Below, in pieces: positions 7,018-16,258 of a DNA stretch of 64,000 bases; the stretch's first letter is position 1; every line of letters starts with the position of its first letter. The notes beneath the pieces were generated by a model. It was not told the DNA's origin, made no database searches, and saw only the letters and a list, made by a program, of their open reading frames with translations. The stretch is from Nonomuraea helvata. GTDB lineage: Bacteria > Actinomycetota > Actinomycetes > Streptosporangiales > Streptosporangiaceae. The translations under genes and the position numbers were made by a program. The DNA is taken from NCBI RefSeq assembly GCF_039535785.1, contig NZ_BAAAXV010000001.1:3038001-3102000 (forward strand), read 5' to 3'.

Positions 7018-10000
7018 ATGCGTTTTGGGGTGCTGGGCCCGCTGGCCGTGTGGACGGACTCAGGCGAGAGCGTCACGATTCCGGGGCTCAAGGTACGCGC
7101 GCTCCTCGTGGACCTGCTCGTCCACGAGGGCCATCCGGTGTCCGTGGACCGGCTGGTCGACGATCTGTGGGGCGAGGAGCCGCCGGGCAACCCGGCCGGC
7201 GCGCTGCAGGTGCGGGTCTCGCAGCTGCGCAAGGCGTTCGAGGACGCCGAGCCCGGCGGCAAGAACCTCGTCGTCTCCCGAGCCCCGGGCTACCTGCTGC
7301 GCAACGAGGACGGCGCCGTGGACGCCGCGCGCTTCGCCGCCCTGCTGGGCCGGGCCGAGGCCGCCGACAGCCCGCGGACCAAGGCGGGGCTGCTGGCCGA
7401 CGCGCTGGCACTGTGGCGGGGGCCCGCGTACGCCGACTTCGCCGACGAGGAGTACACCAGGTCGGCCGTACTGCGCCTGGAGGAGCAGCGGCTGTCGGCG
7501 CTGGAGCAGCACGCCGAGGCGCGGCTGGAGCTGGGCGAGCACGGGCTGCTCGTGGGCGAGCTGGGCGACCTGGTGGCCAGGCATCCGCTCAGGGAACGGC
7601 TGCGCGCCGTCCACATGCGTGCCCTCTACCGCGCGGGCCGCCAGAGCGAGGCGCTGGCCTCCTACGCCGAGCTGCGGGACCGGCTGGCCGACGAGCTCGG
7701 CCTCGACCCCGGGCCCGAGCTGGTCGCGCTCCACCAGGCGATACTCGGGCAGGACCCCGCGCTGAGCGTGCCCGCCGACCGCCCCGTCACGAACCTGCCC
7801 GCCTCCGTCAGCAAGCTCATCGGCAGGGACGAGGCGCTGGCCGAGGTCTGCGCGCTGGTGGGCGAGGAGCGGCTGGTGACGCTCACCGGCAGCGGCGGGG
7901 TGGGCAAGACCAGGCTGGCGCTGGAGGCCGCGAACCGGCTGGTGGACGGGTTCGCGGACGGCGCCTGGCTGGTAGCGCTCGACCAGGCGTCCCGCTCCCC
8001 CGCGGAGGCCGTCATGGCCGCCTTGGACATCCGCGAGGACGCCACCGCGCCAGCTTCCCCTGGGGCCTCCCCAGGCGACGCCGACCGCGCGCTCGCGGAG
8101 CGGCTCGCCGCGGCGCTCAGGGCCAGGCGGATGCTGCTGGTGCTGGACAACTGCGAGCACGTGGTCGAGCAGGTCGCCGAGCTGGCCGCGACGCTGCTGC
8201 GGGCCTGCCCCGAGCTGCGGATCCTGGCCACGAGCAGGGAGCCGCTGGCCGTGGCCGGCGAGGTGCTGTGGAGCGTGCCTCCGCTGGACGTGCCCGGCAG
8301 CGCCGACCTGGCGGTGATGGCGCGCTCCGACGCGGTCCGGCTCTTCGTGACCAGAGCCGCCGCCTCCGCCCGCGGGTTCGCGCTCGACGCGGGCAACGCG
8401 CAGGCCGTCGCGCAGCTCTGCAGGCGGCTGGACGGCATCCCGCTGGCGCTGGAGCTGGCCGCGACCCGGGTGCGGGCCCTCGGCGTCCACGGCGTGGTGG
8501 CCAGGCTGGACGACCGGTTCCGGCTGCTGGCCTCGGGGCAGCGCGGTGCGCCCGCCCGCCAGCAGACGCTCACCGCGGTGATCGACTGGAGCTGGGACCT
8601 GCTGTCCGACGAGGAGCGCCGCGTCCTGCGCCGCCTCGCCGTACACGCCGACGGCTGCACCCTGGAGGCCGCCGAGTCCGTGTGCGACGCGTCCGAGCTC
8701 GATGTGCTCGACCTGCTGGTCCGCCTGGTCGACCGCTCGCTCGTGGTCGTCGCCGACGCCCACGCGGGCGTCAGGTACCGGCTGCTCGAATCGGTCTCCG
8801 AGTACTGCAGGGAGAGGCTGGCCGACGCGGGCGAGCTCGATCGGGTACGCCTCGCGCACCTCCACCACTACCTGGAGCTGGCCGTACGGGCCGAGCCGGA
8901 GCTGTACGGGCACGAGCAGCGGGAGTGGCTGCTGCGCCTGGACGCGGAGGCCGCGAACATGCGGGCCGCGCTCGACACGGCGGTCGCCCGGCAGGACGCC
9001 GACAGCGCGGCCCGGCTGGTCAACGCGCTCGCCTGGTACTGGTTCCTGCGCGGCAGGCTGGCCGAGGGCAGGCGGTCGATGGCGACCGCGCTGTCCGTCC
9101 CGGGCGACCCCTCACCCGTCAGGGCCAGGGCGGCGGCGTGGGAGGCCGGGTTCGCTCTCATGGTGGGCGAGCAGGTCGCGTGGGAGCACGTGCTGAAGGC
9201 GGTCGAGGACCCGGGCGAACGGGCCAGGGCCGAGCTGTTCGTCGGTATGCACATACAGGACATGCCGACGGCTCAGGAGCTGACGCGCCGGGCGCTGGTC
9301 ACGTTCAGGGAGCTCGGCGATCGGTGGGGCGTCGCGGCGGCGCTCGCCAGACAGGCCAGGGACGCGTTCACGACGCGGGACATCGAGGCGCTGGAGCGGA
9401 TCGGTGAGGAGAGCGCGCGGCTGTTCACCGAGCTGGGCGACCGCTGGGGGCTGCTGCAGGCCACGGCGTGGCTGGCGTCTTTGGCCGAGATGGCGACCGA
9501 CGCGGAGCGGGCCAACCGGCTGTTCGGCGAGGGGCTGCGGATGGCCGAGGACCTGGGGCTGTGGCCGGAGGTCTCCACGCGCATCGCCTGGCTCGGCTGG
9601 ATCGCGTTGCAGAGCGGCGAGTACGAGCGCGGCATGGAGTTCTGCGAGCGCGCCATGAAGCTGGCCGAGAGCCAGGGCTACAAGGAGGGCACGATCATGG
9701 GCCAGATGGGTCTGGCCTTCGCCGCGCGCCGGGCCGGCCGGCTGGACCTGGCCGAGACCCACCTGCGCCAACTGGTCGAAGGGGTGCCGCGCGGCCCGGA
9801 CGTGGAGCCCGCCGTGCACCTGCCGGACACGCTCATCGAGCTGGGCTTCCTGCTGGAGCTGCGCGGCGACCCGGAGGCGGCCATGGACCTGCACGTGGAG
9901 GCGCTGGCCGCCGCCCACAGGATCGGCGACCCCAGGACGATGGCGTGGGCCGTCGAGGGCGTGGCCTCGGCCGCCGGGCCGACCGAGAAGGCGGCCATGC

Positions 10001-10179
10001 TGCTGGGGCTGGCGGCCGCGGCCAGGGAGCGCAACCAGACTCCCGCGGGGGCGGCCGAGCGGGCCGACATCGAGCGGGTGACGGCGAGGGTACGCGACGC
10101 GCTCGGGGAGAACGCCTTCGCGGCCGCGTACCAGGAAGGCGCCTCCCTCAAGCTCGACCAGGCCGCGGACCTGCTGTGA
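7018..10179 (+). CDS. AfsR/SARP-type regulator: BTAD, NB-ARC ATPase and TPR region
   Basis: A 1053-residue regulator. Residues ~1-95 form the OmpR-type DNA-binding domain (FGVLGPLAVW...VDRLVDDLWGEEPP...LQVRVSQLRKAFE), and ~100-245 is the bacterial transcriptional activation domain (FAALLGRAEA...LRERLRAVHMRALYRAGRQSEALASYAELRDRL). Next is an NB-ARC/STAND ATPase with Walker A GSGGVGKTR (near residue 290), Walker B RMLLVLDNCEH and sensor LRILATSREPL; the C-terminal ~450 residues are TPR-like helices. AAGGTGACGAGC precedes the ATG. This architecture is that of AfsR-like activators. It is divergent from the DHA2 exporter, which is its most likely target; no biosynthetic cluster lies nearby. Confidence 0.93.
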   Translation: MRFGVLGPLAVWTDSGESVTIPGLKVRALLVDLLVHEGHPVSVDRLVDDLWGEEPPGNPAGALQVRVSQLRKAFEDAEPGGKNLVVSRAPGYLLRNEDGAVDAARFAALLGRAEAADSPRTKAGLLADALALWRGPAYADFADEEYTRSAVLRLEEQRLSALEQHAEARLELGEHGLLVGELGDLVARHPLRERLRAVHMRALYRAGRQSEALASYAELRDRLADELGLDPGPELVALHQAILGQDPALSVPADRPVTNLPASVSKLIGRDEALAEVCALVGEERLVTLTGSGGVGKTRLALEAANRLVDGFADGAWLVALDQASRSPAEAVMAALDIREDATAPASPGASPGDADRALAERLAAALRARRMLLVLDNCEHVVEQVAELAATLLRACPELRILATSREPLAVAGEVLWSVPPLDVPGSADLAVMARSDAVRLFVTRAAASARGFALDAGNAQAVAQLCRRLDGIPLALELAATRVRALGVHGVVARLDDRFRLLASGQRGAPARQQTLTAVIDWSWDLLSDEERRVLRRLAVHADGCTLEAAESVCDASELDVLDLLVRLVDRSLVVVADAHAGVRYRLLESVSEYCRERLADAGELDRVRLAHLHHYLELAVRAEPELYGHEQREWLLRLDAEAANMRAALDTAVARQDADSAARLVNALAWYWFLRGRLAEGRRSMATALSVPGDPSPVRARAAAWEAGFALMVGEQVAWEHVLKAVEDPGERARAELFVGMHIQDMPTAQELTRRALVTFRELGDRWGVAAALARQARDAFTTRDIEALERIGEESARLFTELGDRWGLLQATAWLASLAEMATDAERANRLFGEGLRMAEDLGLWPEVSTRIAWLGWIALQSGEYERGMEFCERAMKLAESQGYKEGTIMGQMGLAFAARRAGRLDLAETHLRQLVEGVPRGPDVEPAVHLPDTLIELGFLLELRGDPEAAMDLHVEALAAAHRIGDPRTMAWAVEGVASAAGPTEKAAMLLGLAAAARERNQTPAGAAERADIERVTARVRDALGENAFAAAYQEGASLKLDQAADLL

Positions 10180-10182
10180 CAG

Positions 10183-10632
10183 CTACGCGGCAAGGTGCTC
10201 GGCCAGCCGGTCGAAGAACTCGATCCAGCCCGCCTTGGCCTGCTCGGCGTGCTGGGGGTCGGTGTTGACGCCGTACTGGTGGAAGCGCATCTCCGTCCCG
10301 CCGTCCGCCTCGGTGAAGTCGATCGTGACCACCGACGCCGGCCCGTCGCCGGGATTGTCCGGGTCCCCCGTGGTGAACACCAGCCGCTCCGGCCCTTTCA
10401 CCTCGCGGTAGGTGCCGTTCAGCGTGGCCTCGAACCCGTCCTCCCCGACCAGCGTGGCGCGCCAGACGCCGCCCGGCCGGGCGTCCAGCGTGATCCGGCC
10501 GACCGGCGTGGTCAGCATCCGGGGGCCGAACCACCGTGAGAAGCGCTCGGGGTCGGTCCAGGCGGCCCACACCAGCTCGCGGGGGGCGGCGTAGGGGCGG
10601 ATGATCTCGTACTCTGCGGTCTGCGTCGTCAT
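10183..10632 (-). CDS. SRPBCC/AHSA1-family protein
   Basis: The 149-residue product is an AHSA1-type START-like domain: an N-terminal strand EYEIIRPYAAPRELVWAAWTDPERFSRWFGP, the central GGVWRATLVGEDG turn, and the C-terminal helix AEQAKAGWIEFFDRLAEHL. Proteins of this family bind hydrophobic ligands or act as Aha1-like chaperone partners. It converges on the SARP gene with only 3 nt between stops and is divergent from the amidohydrolase gene, sharing a 59-bp promoter region. Related genes often pair with ArsR regulators, but none is present here. Confidence 0.85.
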   Translation of the reverse strand: MTTQTAEYEIIRPYAAPRELVWAAWTDPERFSRWFGPRMLTTPVGRITLDARPGGVWRATLVGEDGFEATLNGTYREVKGPERLVFTTGDPDNPGDGPASVVTIDFTEADGGTEMRFHQYGVNTDPQHAEQAKAGWIEFFDRLAEHLAA

Positions 10633-10691
10633 GTCCCCAGAGTGCGGGACCGGCCTTCAGATCCTCTTCTCATGGTCTTAAGGTCGGGTGC

Positions 10692-11906
10692 ATGAGGATC
10701 ATTCGCGCCGCGAAGGTGCTCACCGGACATCCCGGAGAGGTGATCGCGGGCGGCGAGGTCCTCATCGACGGCTCCACGATCGTCTCCGTGGGGCCGCGCG
10801 GCAGCGGCGGCGACGCCGCCGAGATCGTCGACCTGCCGGGCCACACGGTCCTGCCCGGGCTGATCGACGCGCACGTGCACCTGGGGTTCGACGCCAAGGT
10901 GGACCCGCTGACGCGGCGCAGCCCCGAGAGCGACCACCACCTGCTGTTACGCATGGCGGAGAACGCGCGCAAGCTCGTCTCCGCGGGCGTCACGACCTGC
11001 CGCGACCTCGGCTCGCGCGGCTTCCTCGACCTGGCGCTGCGCGACGCCGTCGAGGAGGGCCTCGCCGTCGGCCCGCACATCGTGGCCGCGACCAGGCCGA
11101 TCACGATCACCGGCGGCCACTGCTGGTACATGGGCGGCGAGGCCGACGACGAGCCCGCCGTCCGCCGCGTCGCCAGGGAGAACCTCCGGGCGGGCGCCGA
11201 CTGCCTGAAGGTGATGGCGTCGGGCGGGCTGATGACGCCGGGCGCGCCGCCGAGCTGGGCGCAGCAGTACGGCACCGACCTGCTCAAGGCCGTCGTGGAG
11301 GAGGCCGCGTCACGCGGCAAGGGCGTCGCGGCGCACGCCCACGCGCACGCGTCGATCCGCAGCTGCGTCGAGGCGGGCGTCACGACCATCGAGCACTGCA
11401 CGTTCTTCACGCCGTCGGGGCACGAGTTCGACGCCGAGCTGGCCGATCTGGTCGCGGCGAGCGGCACGTACGTGTGCCCCACCGTGCACGGCTCGCTCTG
11501 GCGGATGCGCGAGAGCCACGGGCCCGAGATGCTCGACGCCTGGCTGAACAGCGTGGCCGCCATGCGGGAGGCCGGGATCCGGCTCATCGCGGGGACCGAC
11601 GCCGGGTTCGCCTCGGCCGGCGTGGCCAACCCCACCGACGGGTACGTCGGCGGCCTGGAGGTGTTCGCGCAGGTCGGCTACGGCAACGCGGAGATCGTCG
11701 AGCTGGCCACCGTGCGCGCCGCCGACGCCTGCGGAGTGGGCGAGGTGACCGGCAGCCTGGAGGCGGGCAAGCGGGCCGACCTCATCGCGGTCGCGGGCGA
11801 CCCGCTCACCCGCCTGGCCGACCTGCGCAATCTCACCCTGGTCCTGGTCTCCGGCCGCGCTGTCACGCAGGCGGGCGTGGACACGGTGACCCCGTCCGTC
11901 GGCTGA
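10692..11906 (+). CDS. Metal-dependent amidohydrolase (prolidase/imidazolonepropionase-like)
   Basis: This 404-residue enzyme of the amidohydrolase superfamily has the HxH metal site H61/H63 in LIDAHVHLGF, a carbamylated-lysine candidate in DCLKVMASGG, the metal histidines in AHAHAHAS and TIEHCTFF, and the catalytic aspartate in LIAGTDAGF. The C-terminus re-forms the small beta-sandwich (GSLEAGKRADLIAVAGDPL). Such enzymes hydrolyse Xaa-Pro or N-acyl peptides and some xenobiotic amides or lactams; the exact substrate is not predictable. An esterase gene follows 20 nt downstream with its own GAGAGGA site, suggesting a two-gene catabolic operon. Confidence 0.9.
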   Translation: MRIIRAAKVLTGHPGEVIAGGEVLIDGSTIVSVGPRGSGGDAAEIVDLPGHTVLPGLIDAHVHLGFDAKVDPLTRRSPESDHHLLLRMAENARKLVSAGVTTCRDLGSRGFLDLALRDAVEEGLAVGPHIVAATRPITITGGHCWYMGGEADDEPAVRRVARENLRAGADCLKVMASGGLMTPGAPPSWAQQYGTDLLKAVVEEAASRGKGVAAHAHAHASIRSCVEAGVTTIEHCTFFTPSGHEFDAELADLVAASGTYVCPTVHGSLWRMRESHGPEMLDAWLNSVAAMREAGIRLIAGTDAGFASAGVANPTDGYVGGLEVFAQVGYGNAEIVELATVRAADACGVGEVTGSLEAGKRADLIAVAGDPLTRLADLRNLTLVLVSGRAVTQAGVDTVTPSVG

Positions 11907-11926
11907 GCCGATCGAGAGGATTCTTC

Positions 11927-12961
11927 ATGCTGCCCTGGTCCGCCGAGCTGGCCGGCCGCCTCGACCATGACGTCATCGACAGCGCCCTGCTGCGCGGCAA
12001 TCCCCTGGGTGACCCGCACGAGCGCCCGGTGCTGGTGTATGTCCCGCCGGGGTACGACGACGAGCCCGGTCGCCGCTACCCCTCGATCTACGTGCTGCTC
12101 GGCTACACCGGCCACGTCGCCATGTGGCTGAACCGGGCGCCGTTCCGCCGGCCGTACCCGGAGCTCGCCGACGCCGTGTTCGCCTCCGGGGAGGCGGAGC
12201 CCGCGATCGTCGTGTACGTCGACGCGTGGACGGCGCTCGGCGGCAGCCAGTATCTCGACTCCCCCGCCACCGGCCGCTACCACTCCTACCTGCGCGACGA
12301 GGTCGTCCCGTGGGTGGACGCCCGCTACCGCACGATCGCCGACCGCGACCACCGCGCGGTCACCGGCAAGTCGAGCGGCGGCTACGGCGCCATGGTGACG
12401 GCCATGCTGGCGCCAGACGTCTTCGGGGCGCTGGCCACCCATGCCGGTGACGCGCTGTTCGAGGTCAGCAACCGCAGCTCGTTCCCCGAGCTGGCGCGCA
12501 GGCTGCGCGACATGTACGACGGCTCGTACGACACGTTCCTCGCCGACTTCCGCGGCCGCCTGGCCGGGACCAAGGAGGGGGATCTGGACCTGCTGGAGAT
12601 GTACGCGTACTCGGCGGCGTACTCGGCCGACCCCGACGGGACCGTGCGCGTGCCCTTCGACGACACGGGCGCGGTGGTGCCGGAGGTGTGGTCGCGCTGG
12701 CTCGCCCGCGACCCGGTCGTGATGGCCGGGGAGCCCCGCTACGCGGAGGCCCTGCGTTCGATGCGCGCGATCTGGGTGGACGCCGGGAACAAGGACGAGT
12801 ACTTCCTGGACTTCGGGGCGGTGGCGTTCCGCCGGGCGCTGGAGGCGGCGGGCGTACCGGACGAGAAGATCTACTTCGAGCTCTTCGACGCCGGGCACGG
12901 CGCCATCGAATACCGCTATCCGCTCGCCCTGGCCTGGCTATCCCGTCGCCTGAGCCCCTGA
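11927..12961 (+). CDS. Esterase (esterase D / antigen 85-like alpha/beta hydrolase)
   Basis: This 344-residue alpha/beta hydrolase belongs to the esterase D group. The nucleophile elbow is GKSSGGYGAMV, the N-terminal core is RPVLVYVPPGYDDEPGRRYPSIYVLLGYTG, and the catalytic histidine is in FDAGHGAIEYRYP. No signal peptide is visible, so it is probably cytoplasmic. ATG 11927 follows GAGAGGA. It lies 20 nt downstream of the amidohydrolase and is probably co-transcribed. Its last 24 nt overlap the convergent TetR gene. Confidence 0.88.
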   Translation: MLPWSAELAGRLDHDVIDSALLRGNPLGDPHERPVLVYVPPGYDDEPGRRYPSIYVLLGYTGHVAMWLNRAPFRRPYPELADAVFASGEAEPAIVVYVDAWTALGGSQYLDSPATGRYHSYLRDEVVPWVDARYRTIADRDHRAVTGKSSGGYGAMVTAMLAPDVFGALATHAGDALFEVSNRSSFPELARRLRDMYDGSYDTFLADFRGRLAGTKEGDLDLLEMYAYSAAYSADPDGTVRVPFDDTGAVVPEVWSRWLARDPVVMAGEPRYAEALRSMRAIWVDAGNKDEYFLDFGAVAFRRALEAAGVPDEKIYFELFDAGHGAIEYRYPLALAWLSRRLSP

Positions 12962-13495
12962 CGAGCTCCTGACACCAGCGATGATCAACTCCAGGCCCGC
13001 ACGGAAGGCGGCGTCGCGCTGCTCCTTGGGCCAGTGGCCGACCTTGCGGGCCTGCTCCTCGGTCGTGTAGCCGTTGACGTAGGCCATGACGGTGTCCACG
13101 GCCACCGGAGCCAGCTCCGCCGGGATGCCCGCGGCGGCCAGGGCGGCGATGAGGCCGTGGAAGGCGGCCACGGCCTCGTCCCCCGGGTGCTGGAACGTCG
13201 AGAGCAGGCGAGCCCCGTCCCGGTGGGCCAGCATGAGCTCGCGGATGCCGATGGCCATCATGCGCAGCCGCTCGTCCCAGGGTCCTTCGAGCGGCGGGGC
13301 GGCACCGTCGGGCGGGGTCACGAGGTGCGCGACCATGGCGTCCAGCAGCGCCTGCTTGCTGGGGTAATGCCGATACAGCGCACCGGCCTGCACCCCCAGC
13401 CTGCCGGCCAGGCGGCGCATGGTCAGCCCGTCGAGGCCGACCTCGTCGAGCAGCTCGATCGCCGCCTGCAGGACCTGCCCGCGCCGCTCCCCCAT
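12938..13495 (-). CDS. TetR-family regulator
   Basis: This 185-residue TetR regulator has its helix-turn-helix at residues ~8-52 (LQAAIELLDEVGLDGLTMRRLAGRLGVQAGALYRHYPSKQ). The C-terminal domain is of the tetracycline-repressor class (TetR_C_1-like). ATG 13495 starts the protein at MGERRGQ, where family members begin; the frame is open for 13 further codons but these enter the operator. It is divergent from an FAD monooxygenase gene with a large palindrome in between. The monooxygenase is the likely target, as with TetR/TetX-type pairs. Confidence 0.88.
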   Translation of the reverse strand: MGERRGQVLQAAIELLDEVGLDGLTMRRLAGRLGVQAGALYRHYPSKQALLDAMVAHLVTPPDGAAPPLEGPWDERLRMMAIGIRELMLAHRDGARLLSTFQHPGDEAVAAFHGLIAALAAAGIPAELAPVAVDTVMAYVNGYTTEEQARKVGHWPKEQRDAAFRAGLELIIAGVRSSSGAQATG

Positions 13496-13524
13496 GTGAA
13501 CTCCTTGACAACCCGGCTCCGCGT

Positions 13525-13558
13525 ACGTGAACAATGTACACGTGAACGTTGTTCACGT
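13525..13558. promoter_or_regulatory. 34-bp palindromic operator between TetR and FAD monooxygenase
   Basis: Perfect 10-bp arms ACGTGAACAA and TTGTTCACGT flank a 14-bp centre that is itself largely symmetric (CACGTG). It lies 30 bp upstream of the TetR start and 20 bp upstream of the monooxygenase start, so a bound dimer would cover both promoters. Confidence 0.8.
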
Positions 13559-13577
13559 CGGATCGGGAGGGATGGAC

Positions 13578-14717
13578 ATGAACGGACAGCGGGTACTGAT
13601 CGCGGGGGCGGGCCTCGGCGGGCTGACGCTGGCGCACGGGCTCTTACGCGCGGGCGTCGACGTACACGTGTACGAGGCCGACGACGGCAGCGGCGAGCGC
13701 TTCCAGGGCTACCGGATCGGGCTGTCGCCGCTCGGCTGGGAGGGGCTGCGCGCGTGTCTGCCGGAGCGGCTGTACGAGCTGGCGGAGGCGACCAGCGGCA
13801 GCCTGGACGGGCCTGGCCTGCTCTTCGACGAGCACCTCACGCTGCTCAGCCGTGACCTGCCCGGTCCCGACGAGGCCAGGGCGGTCGACCGGCAGGTGCT
13901 GCGGCGGATCCTGCTCAGCGGCCTCGGCGGCCGGGTCACCCACGGCAAGCGCCTGACCGGCGTCGAGGAAGCCGAAGGGACCGTGACGGCCCGCTTCGCC
14001 GACGGCACGCAGGCCGTGGGGGACGTGCTGGTGGGAGCCGAGGGCAGCAACTCGGTGGTCCGCCGCCATGTGGCCCCCGAGGTGGGCTACGTCGACACCG
14101 ACCTGAGCGGCGCGATGGGCCGCACCACGATCACCGAGCGATTCCTGGAACTGGTGCCCGGCCGCGGCACCATGGTCAAGGGGCCGGGGATCACGCTGAT
14201 GCTGGGCCGCATGCAGTTCGGCAGGGAGCCCTCCGAGGCCGCCGCCGAGCTCGTTCCCGGTCTCGACATGCCGTACCGGGACAGCTACGTACGCTGGGTG
14301 CTGATCGTTCCCCCCGAGCACCCGGCGTCGCGGCAGACCCTCCCGGACGCCCGCGAGTTCGTCCTGGAGCTCATCGACGGCTGGCACCCGGACCTGCGGG
14401 ACCTGGTGGCCGCGGCCGACATGAGCGCCGTGGGCCGCGCCCAGGTCTACGACCGTCCCGTGCCGCCCTGGCCGGCGGACCGGATCACGCTCCTCGGCGA
14501 CGCCGCCCACCTGACCCTGGCCAGCGGGGGGAACGGCGCGAACACCGCCATCCAGGACGCGCTGCGACTGGGCGACCGGCTGGCCGAGGTCCATCGGGGC
14601 GAGCGGGACCTCCGCTCGGCGCTGGCCGAATACCAGGAGGACATGCTGGCGCGCGGAAACGCGGCGGTCGAGTACAGCAAGGAGGCGCTGAAGCGCTTCG
14701 TTCCTTCAACCAGTTGA
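13578..14717 (+). CDS. FAD-dependent monooxygenase (PHBH/TetX-like)
   Basis: This 379-residue flavoprotein hydroxylase has the dinucleotide-binding GAGLGG motif at its N-terminus, the DG-type segment VLVGAEGSNSVVR in the middle, and the FAD-ribityl motif LLGDAAHLTLASGGNGANTAIQDA. That combination is characteristic of class A aromatic or antibiotic hydroxylases. ATG 13578 is preferred over ATG 13572 because GGAGGG then has proper spacing. It is controlled by the divergent TetR gene. TetX-like drug inactivation or aromatic catabolism are the main possibilities. Confidence 0.9.
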   Translation: MNGQRVLIAGAGLGGLTLAHGLLRAGVDVHVYEADDGSGERFQGYRIGLSPLGWEGLRACLPERLYELAEATSGSLDGPGLLFDEHLTLLSRDLPGPDEARAVDRQVLRRILLSGLGGRVTHGKRLTGVEEAEGTVTARFADGTQAVGDVLVGAEGSNSVVRRHVAPEVGYVDTDLSGAMGRTTITERFLELVPGRGTMVKGPGITLMLGRMQFGREPSEAAAELVPGLDMPYRDSYVRWVLIVPPEHPASRQTLPDAREFVLELIDGWHPDLRDLVAAADMSAVGRAQVYDRPVPPWPADRITLLGDAAHLTLASGGNGANTAIQDALRLGDRLAEVHRGERDLRSALAEYQEDMLARGNAAVEYSKEALKRFVPSTS

Positions 14718-14761
14718 ATGACGCTTGTCAATCAGATAGATGATGGATTACCGTCTCCTGC

Positions 14762-15382
14762 ATGGTGCCACGCAGAGCGCCGCGCCCTGATGAGCGCGGC
14801 AAGGCCGCGGAAGAGACCCGGGAGCGGATCCTGCGAGCCGCCGTGCGCGAGTTCGGCGAGAAGGGCTACTCCGGCGCGCGTACGGCCGGGATCGCCGCCC
14901 GTGCCGGCGTCAACCCGCAGCTGATCTCCTACTACTTCGGCGGCAAGCAGGGCCTGCTGGAGGAGCTGCGGCGGCGCCGGCAAGAAGCGGAGCCGTCGGC
15001 GCCCGACGCCTCTTTCGAGGAGTCGATCGGCGCGCAGTTGGCCCGCACGCTCGACGACCCCGACTGGGCGCGGCTGGTGGTGTGGCAGGCACTGGGCGAC
15101 TGCCCGTTCGCCGACGCCGACGAAGGGCGGCGGCACCTGGAGGCGCAGCGGTCCAGGATGGCCGCGGCGCTGGAGCGGATGCGCAGGCGGCAGGAGGCCG
15201 GGGAGGTCACCGATCGGGTGGATCCGGCCTTCGCGCTGCTGGTCGCCTACGCGGTGGTGTTCACGCCGATCACGATGCCGCAGTTCGTACGGGACATCTT
15301 CGGCGACGATCCGCTGTCGCCGGAGGTGCGGCGCCGGCTGCACGGCGAGCTGGTCAAGCTTCTCGGCGCGGCCGAGGACTGA
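14762..15382 (+). CDS. TetR-family regulator
   Basis: This 206-residue TetR regulator has a helix-turn-helix at residues ~17-64 (ETRERILRAAVREFGEKGYSGARTAGIAARAGVNPQLISYYFGGKQ). The C-terminal domain ends in EVRRRLHGELVKLLGAAE. It is followed 17 nt later by an NAD(P)H-binding reductase on the same strand, so the two likely form an operon. The 44-bp gap upstream separates it from the preceding monooxygenase. Only weak ATCA/TGAT symmetry is visible there, so no operator is assigned. Confidence 0.88.
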   Translation: MVPRRAPRPDERGKAAEETRERILRAAVREFGEKGYSGARTAGIAARAGVNPQLISYYFGGKQGLLEELRRRRQEAEPSAPDASFEESIGAQLARTLDDPDWARLVVWQALGDCPFADADEGRRHLEAQRSRMAAALERMRRRQEAGEVTDRVDPAFALLVAYAVVFTPITMPQFVRDIFGDDPLSPEVRRRLHGELVKLLGAAED

Positions 15383-15399
15383 GGGAGGGTGTTGTCGCG

Positions 15400-16239
15400 A
15401 TGGTGATGGTGGTCTTCGGGGCTCGGGGCAATGTGGGGCGCCATGTCGCCGCCGGCCTGCTGGCGGCCGGTGAGCGGGTCAGGGTGACGAGCAGGGAGCC
15501 GGAGAAGGGCGGCCTGCCTGCGGGGGCGGAGGTCGTGGTGGCCGACCTGGAGCGTCCCGAGACGTTGCCGGCCGCGCTGGAGGGCGCCGCGAAGGTGTTC
15601 GTGTACGCCAAGCCGGACGGTGTCGCGGCCTTCGCCGAGGCGGCCAGGTCGGCCGGGGTGCGGCAGGTGGTACTGCTGTCATCGGCGGCGGTCGTGGTCG
15701 AGGGCGCCGAGCGCAATCCGATCGCCCTGGCGCATCGGGCCGTCGAGACGGCCCTGGAGGAGTCAGGGCTGGACTGGACGTTCATCCGGCCGGGGATGTT
15801 CGCGACGAACACGCTGTGGTGGTGGCGTGAGCCCATCCGGGCCAAGGGGGCGGTGCGCCTGCCGTACCCGGAGTCGCAGACCGCTCCCGTGCACGAGAAG
15901 GACCTGGCGGCGCTCGCGGTGACGGCGCTGCGCGAGCCGGGGCACGAGCGGCAGGCCTACACCGTGTACGGGGCGGAGTCGCTCACGTTGCGGCGGCAGG
16001 TCGAGCTCATCGGGGAGGCGATCGGCCGCGCGGTCGCCATCGAGGTGATCTCGGCCGAGGAGGCGCGGGAGGAGCTGGGCCGTACGATGCCGCCGATCGG
16101 CGTCGAGGTGACCATGAGGCAGTGGGCGGCCCGCGACGGTGTCCCCGCGCCGACGTCGGCGACGGTGGAGAAGGTGACGGGGCGTGCCGCGCGCACGTTC
16201 GCCGAATGGGCGGTCGATCACGCGGCCGACTTCGCCTGA
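15400..16239 (+). CDS. NmrA-like NAD(P)H-binding oxidoreductase
   Basis: The 279-residue product is an atypical short-chain dehydrogenase: a Rossmann motif GARGNVGRHVAAGL at the N-terminus, then DLERPETLPAALEGAAKVFVYAKP, VLLSSAAVVVEG and LDWTFIRPGMFATN. The YxxxK catalytic pair is not preserved, as in NmrA/quinone-reductase-like sensors and reductases. The start follows GGGAGG by 10 nt. Co-transcription with the upstream TetR gene suggests a redox or electrophile response. Confidence 0.85.
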   Translation: MVMVVFGARGNVGRHVAAGLLAAGERVRVTSREPEKGGLPAGAEVVVADLERPETLPAALEGAAKVFVYAKPDGVAAFAEAARSAGVRQVVLLSSAAVVVEGAERNPIALAHRAVETALEESGLDWTFIRPGMFATNTLWWWREPIRAKGAVRLPYPESQTAPVHEKDLAALAVTALREPGHERQAYTVYGAESLTLRRQVELIGEAIGRAVAIEVISAEEAREELGRTMPPIGVEVTMRQWAARDGVPAPTSATVEKVTGRAARTFAEWAVDHAADFA

Positions 16240-16258
16240 GCGGCTCATACGAGAGTGA

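Noticed and set aside
7018..10179. SARP-type regulator as a marker of an antibiotic gene cluster
   Set aside because: No PKS, NRPS, terpene or RiPP core gene lies within reach; the only neighbour it plausibly controls is the exporter.
14718..14761. Possible TetR operator ATCAGATAGATGAT
   Set aside because: The symmetry is limited to four bases per arm, too weak beside the clear dyads found in the other modules.
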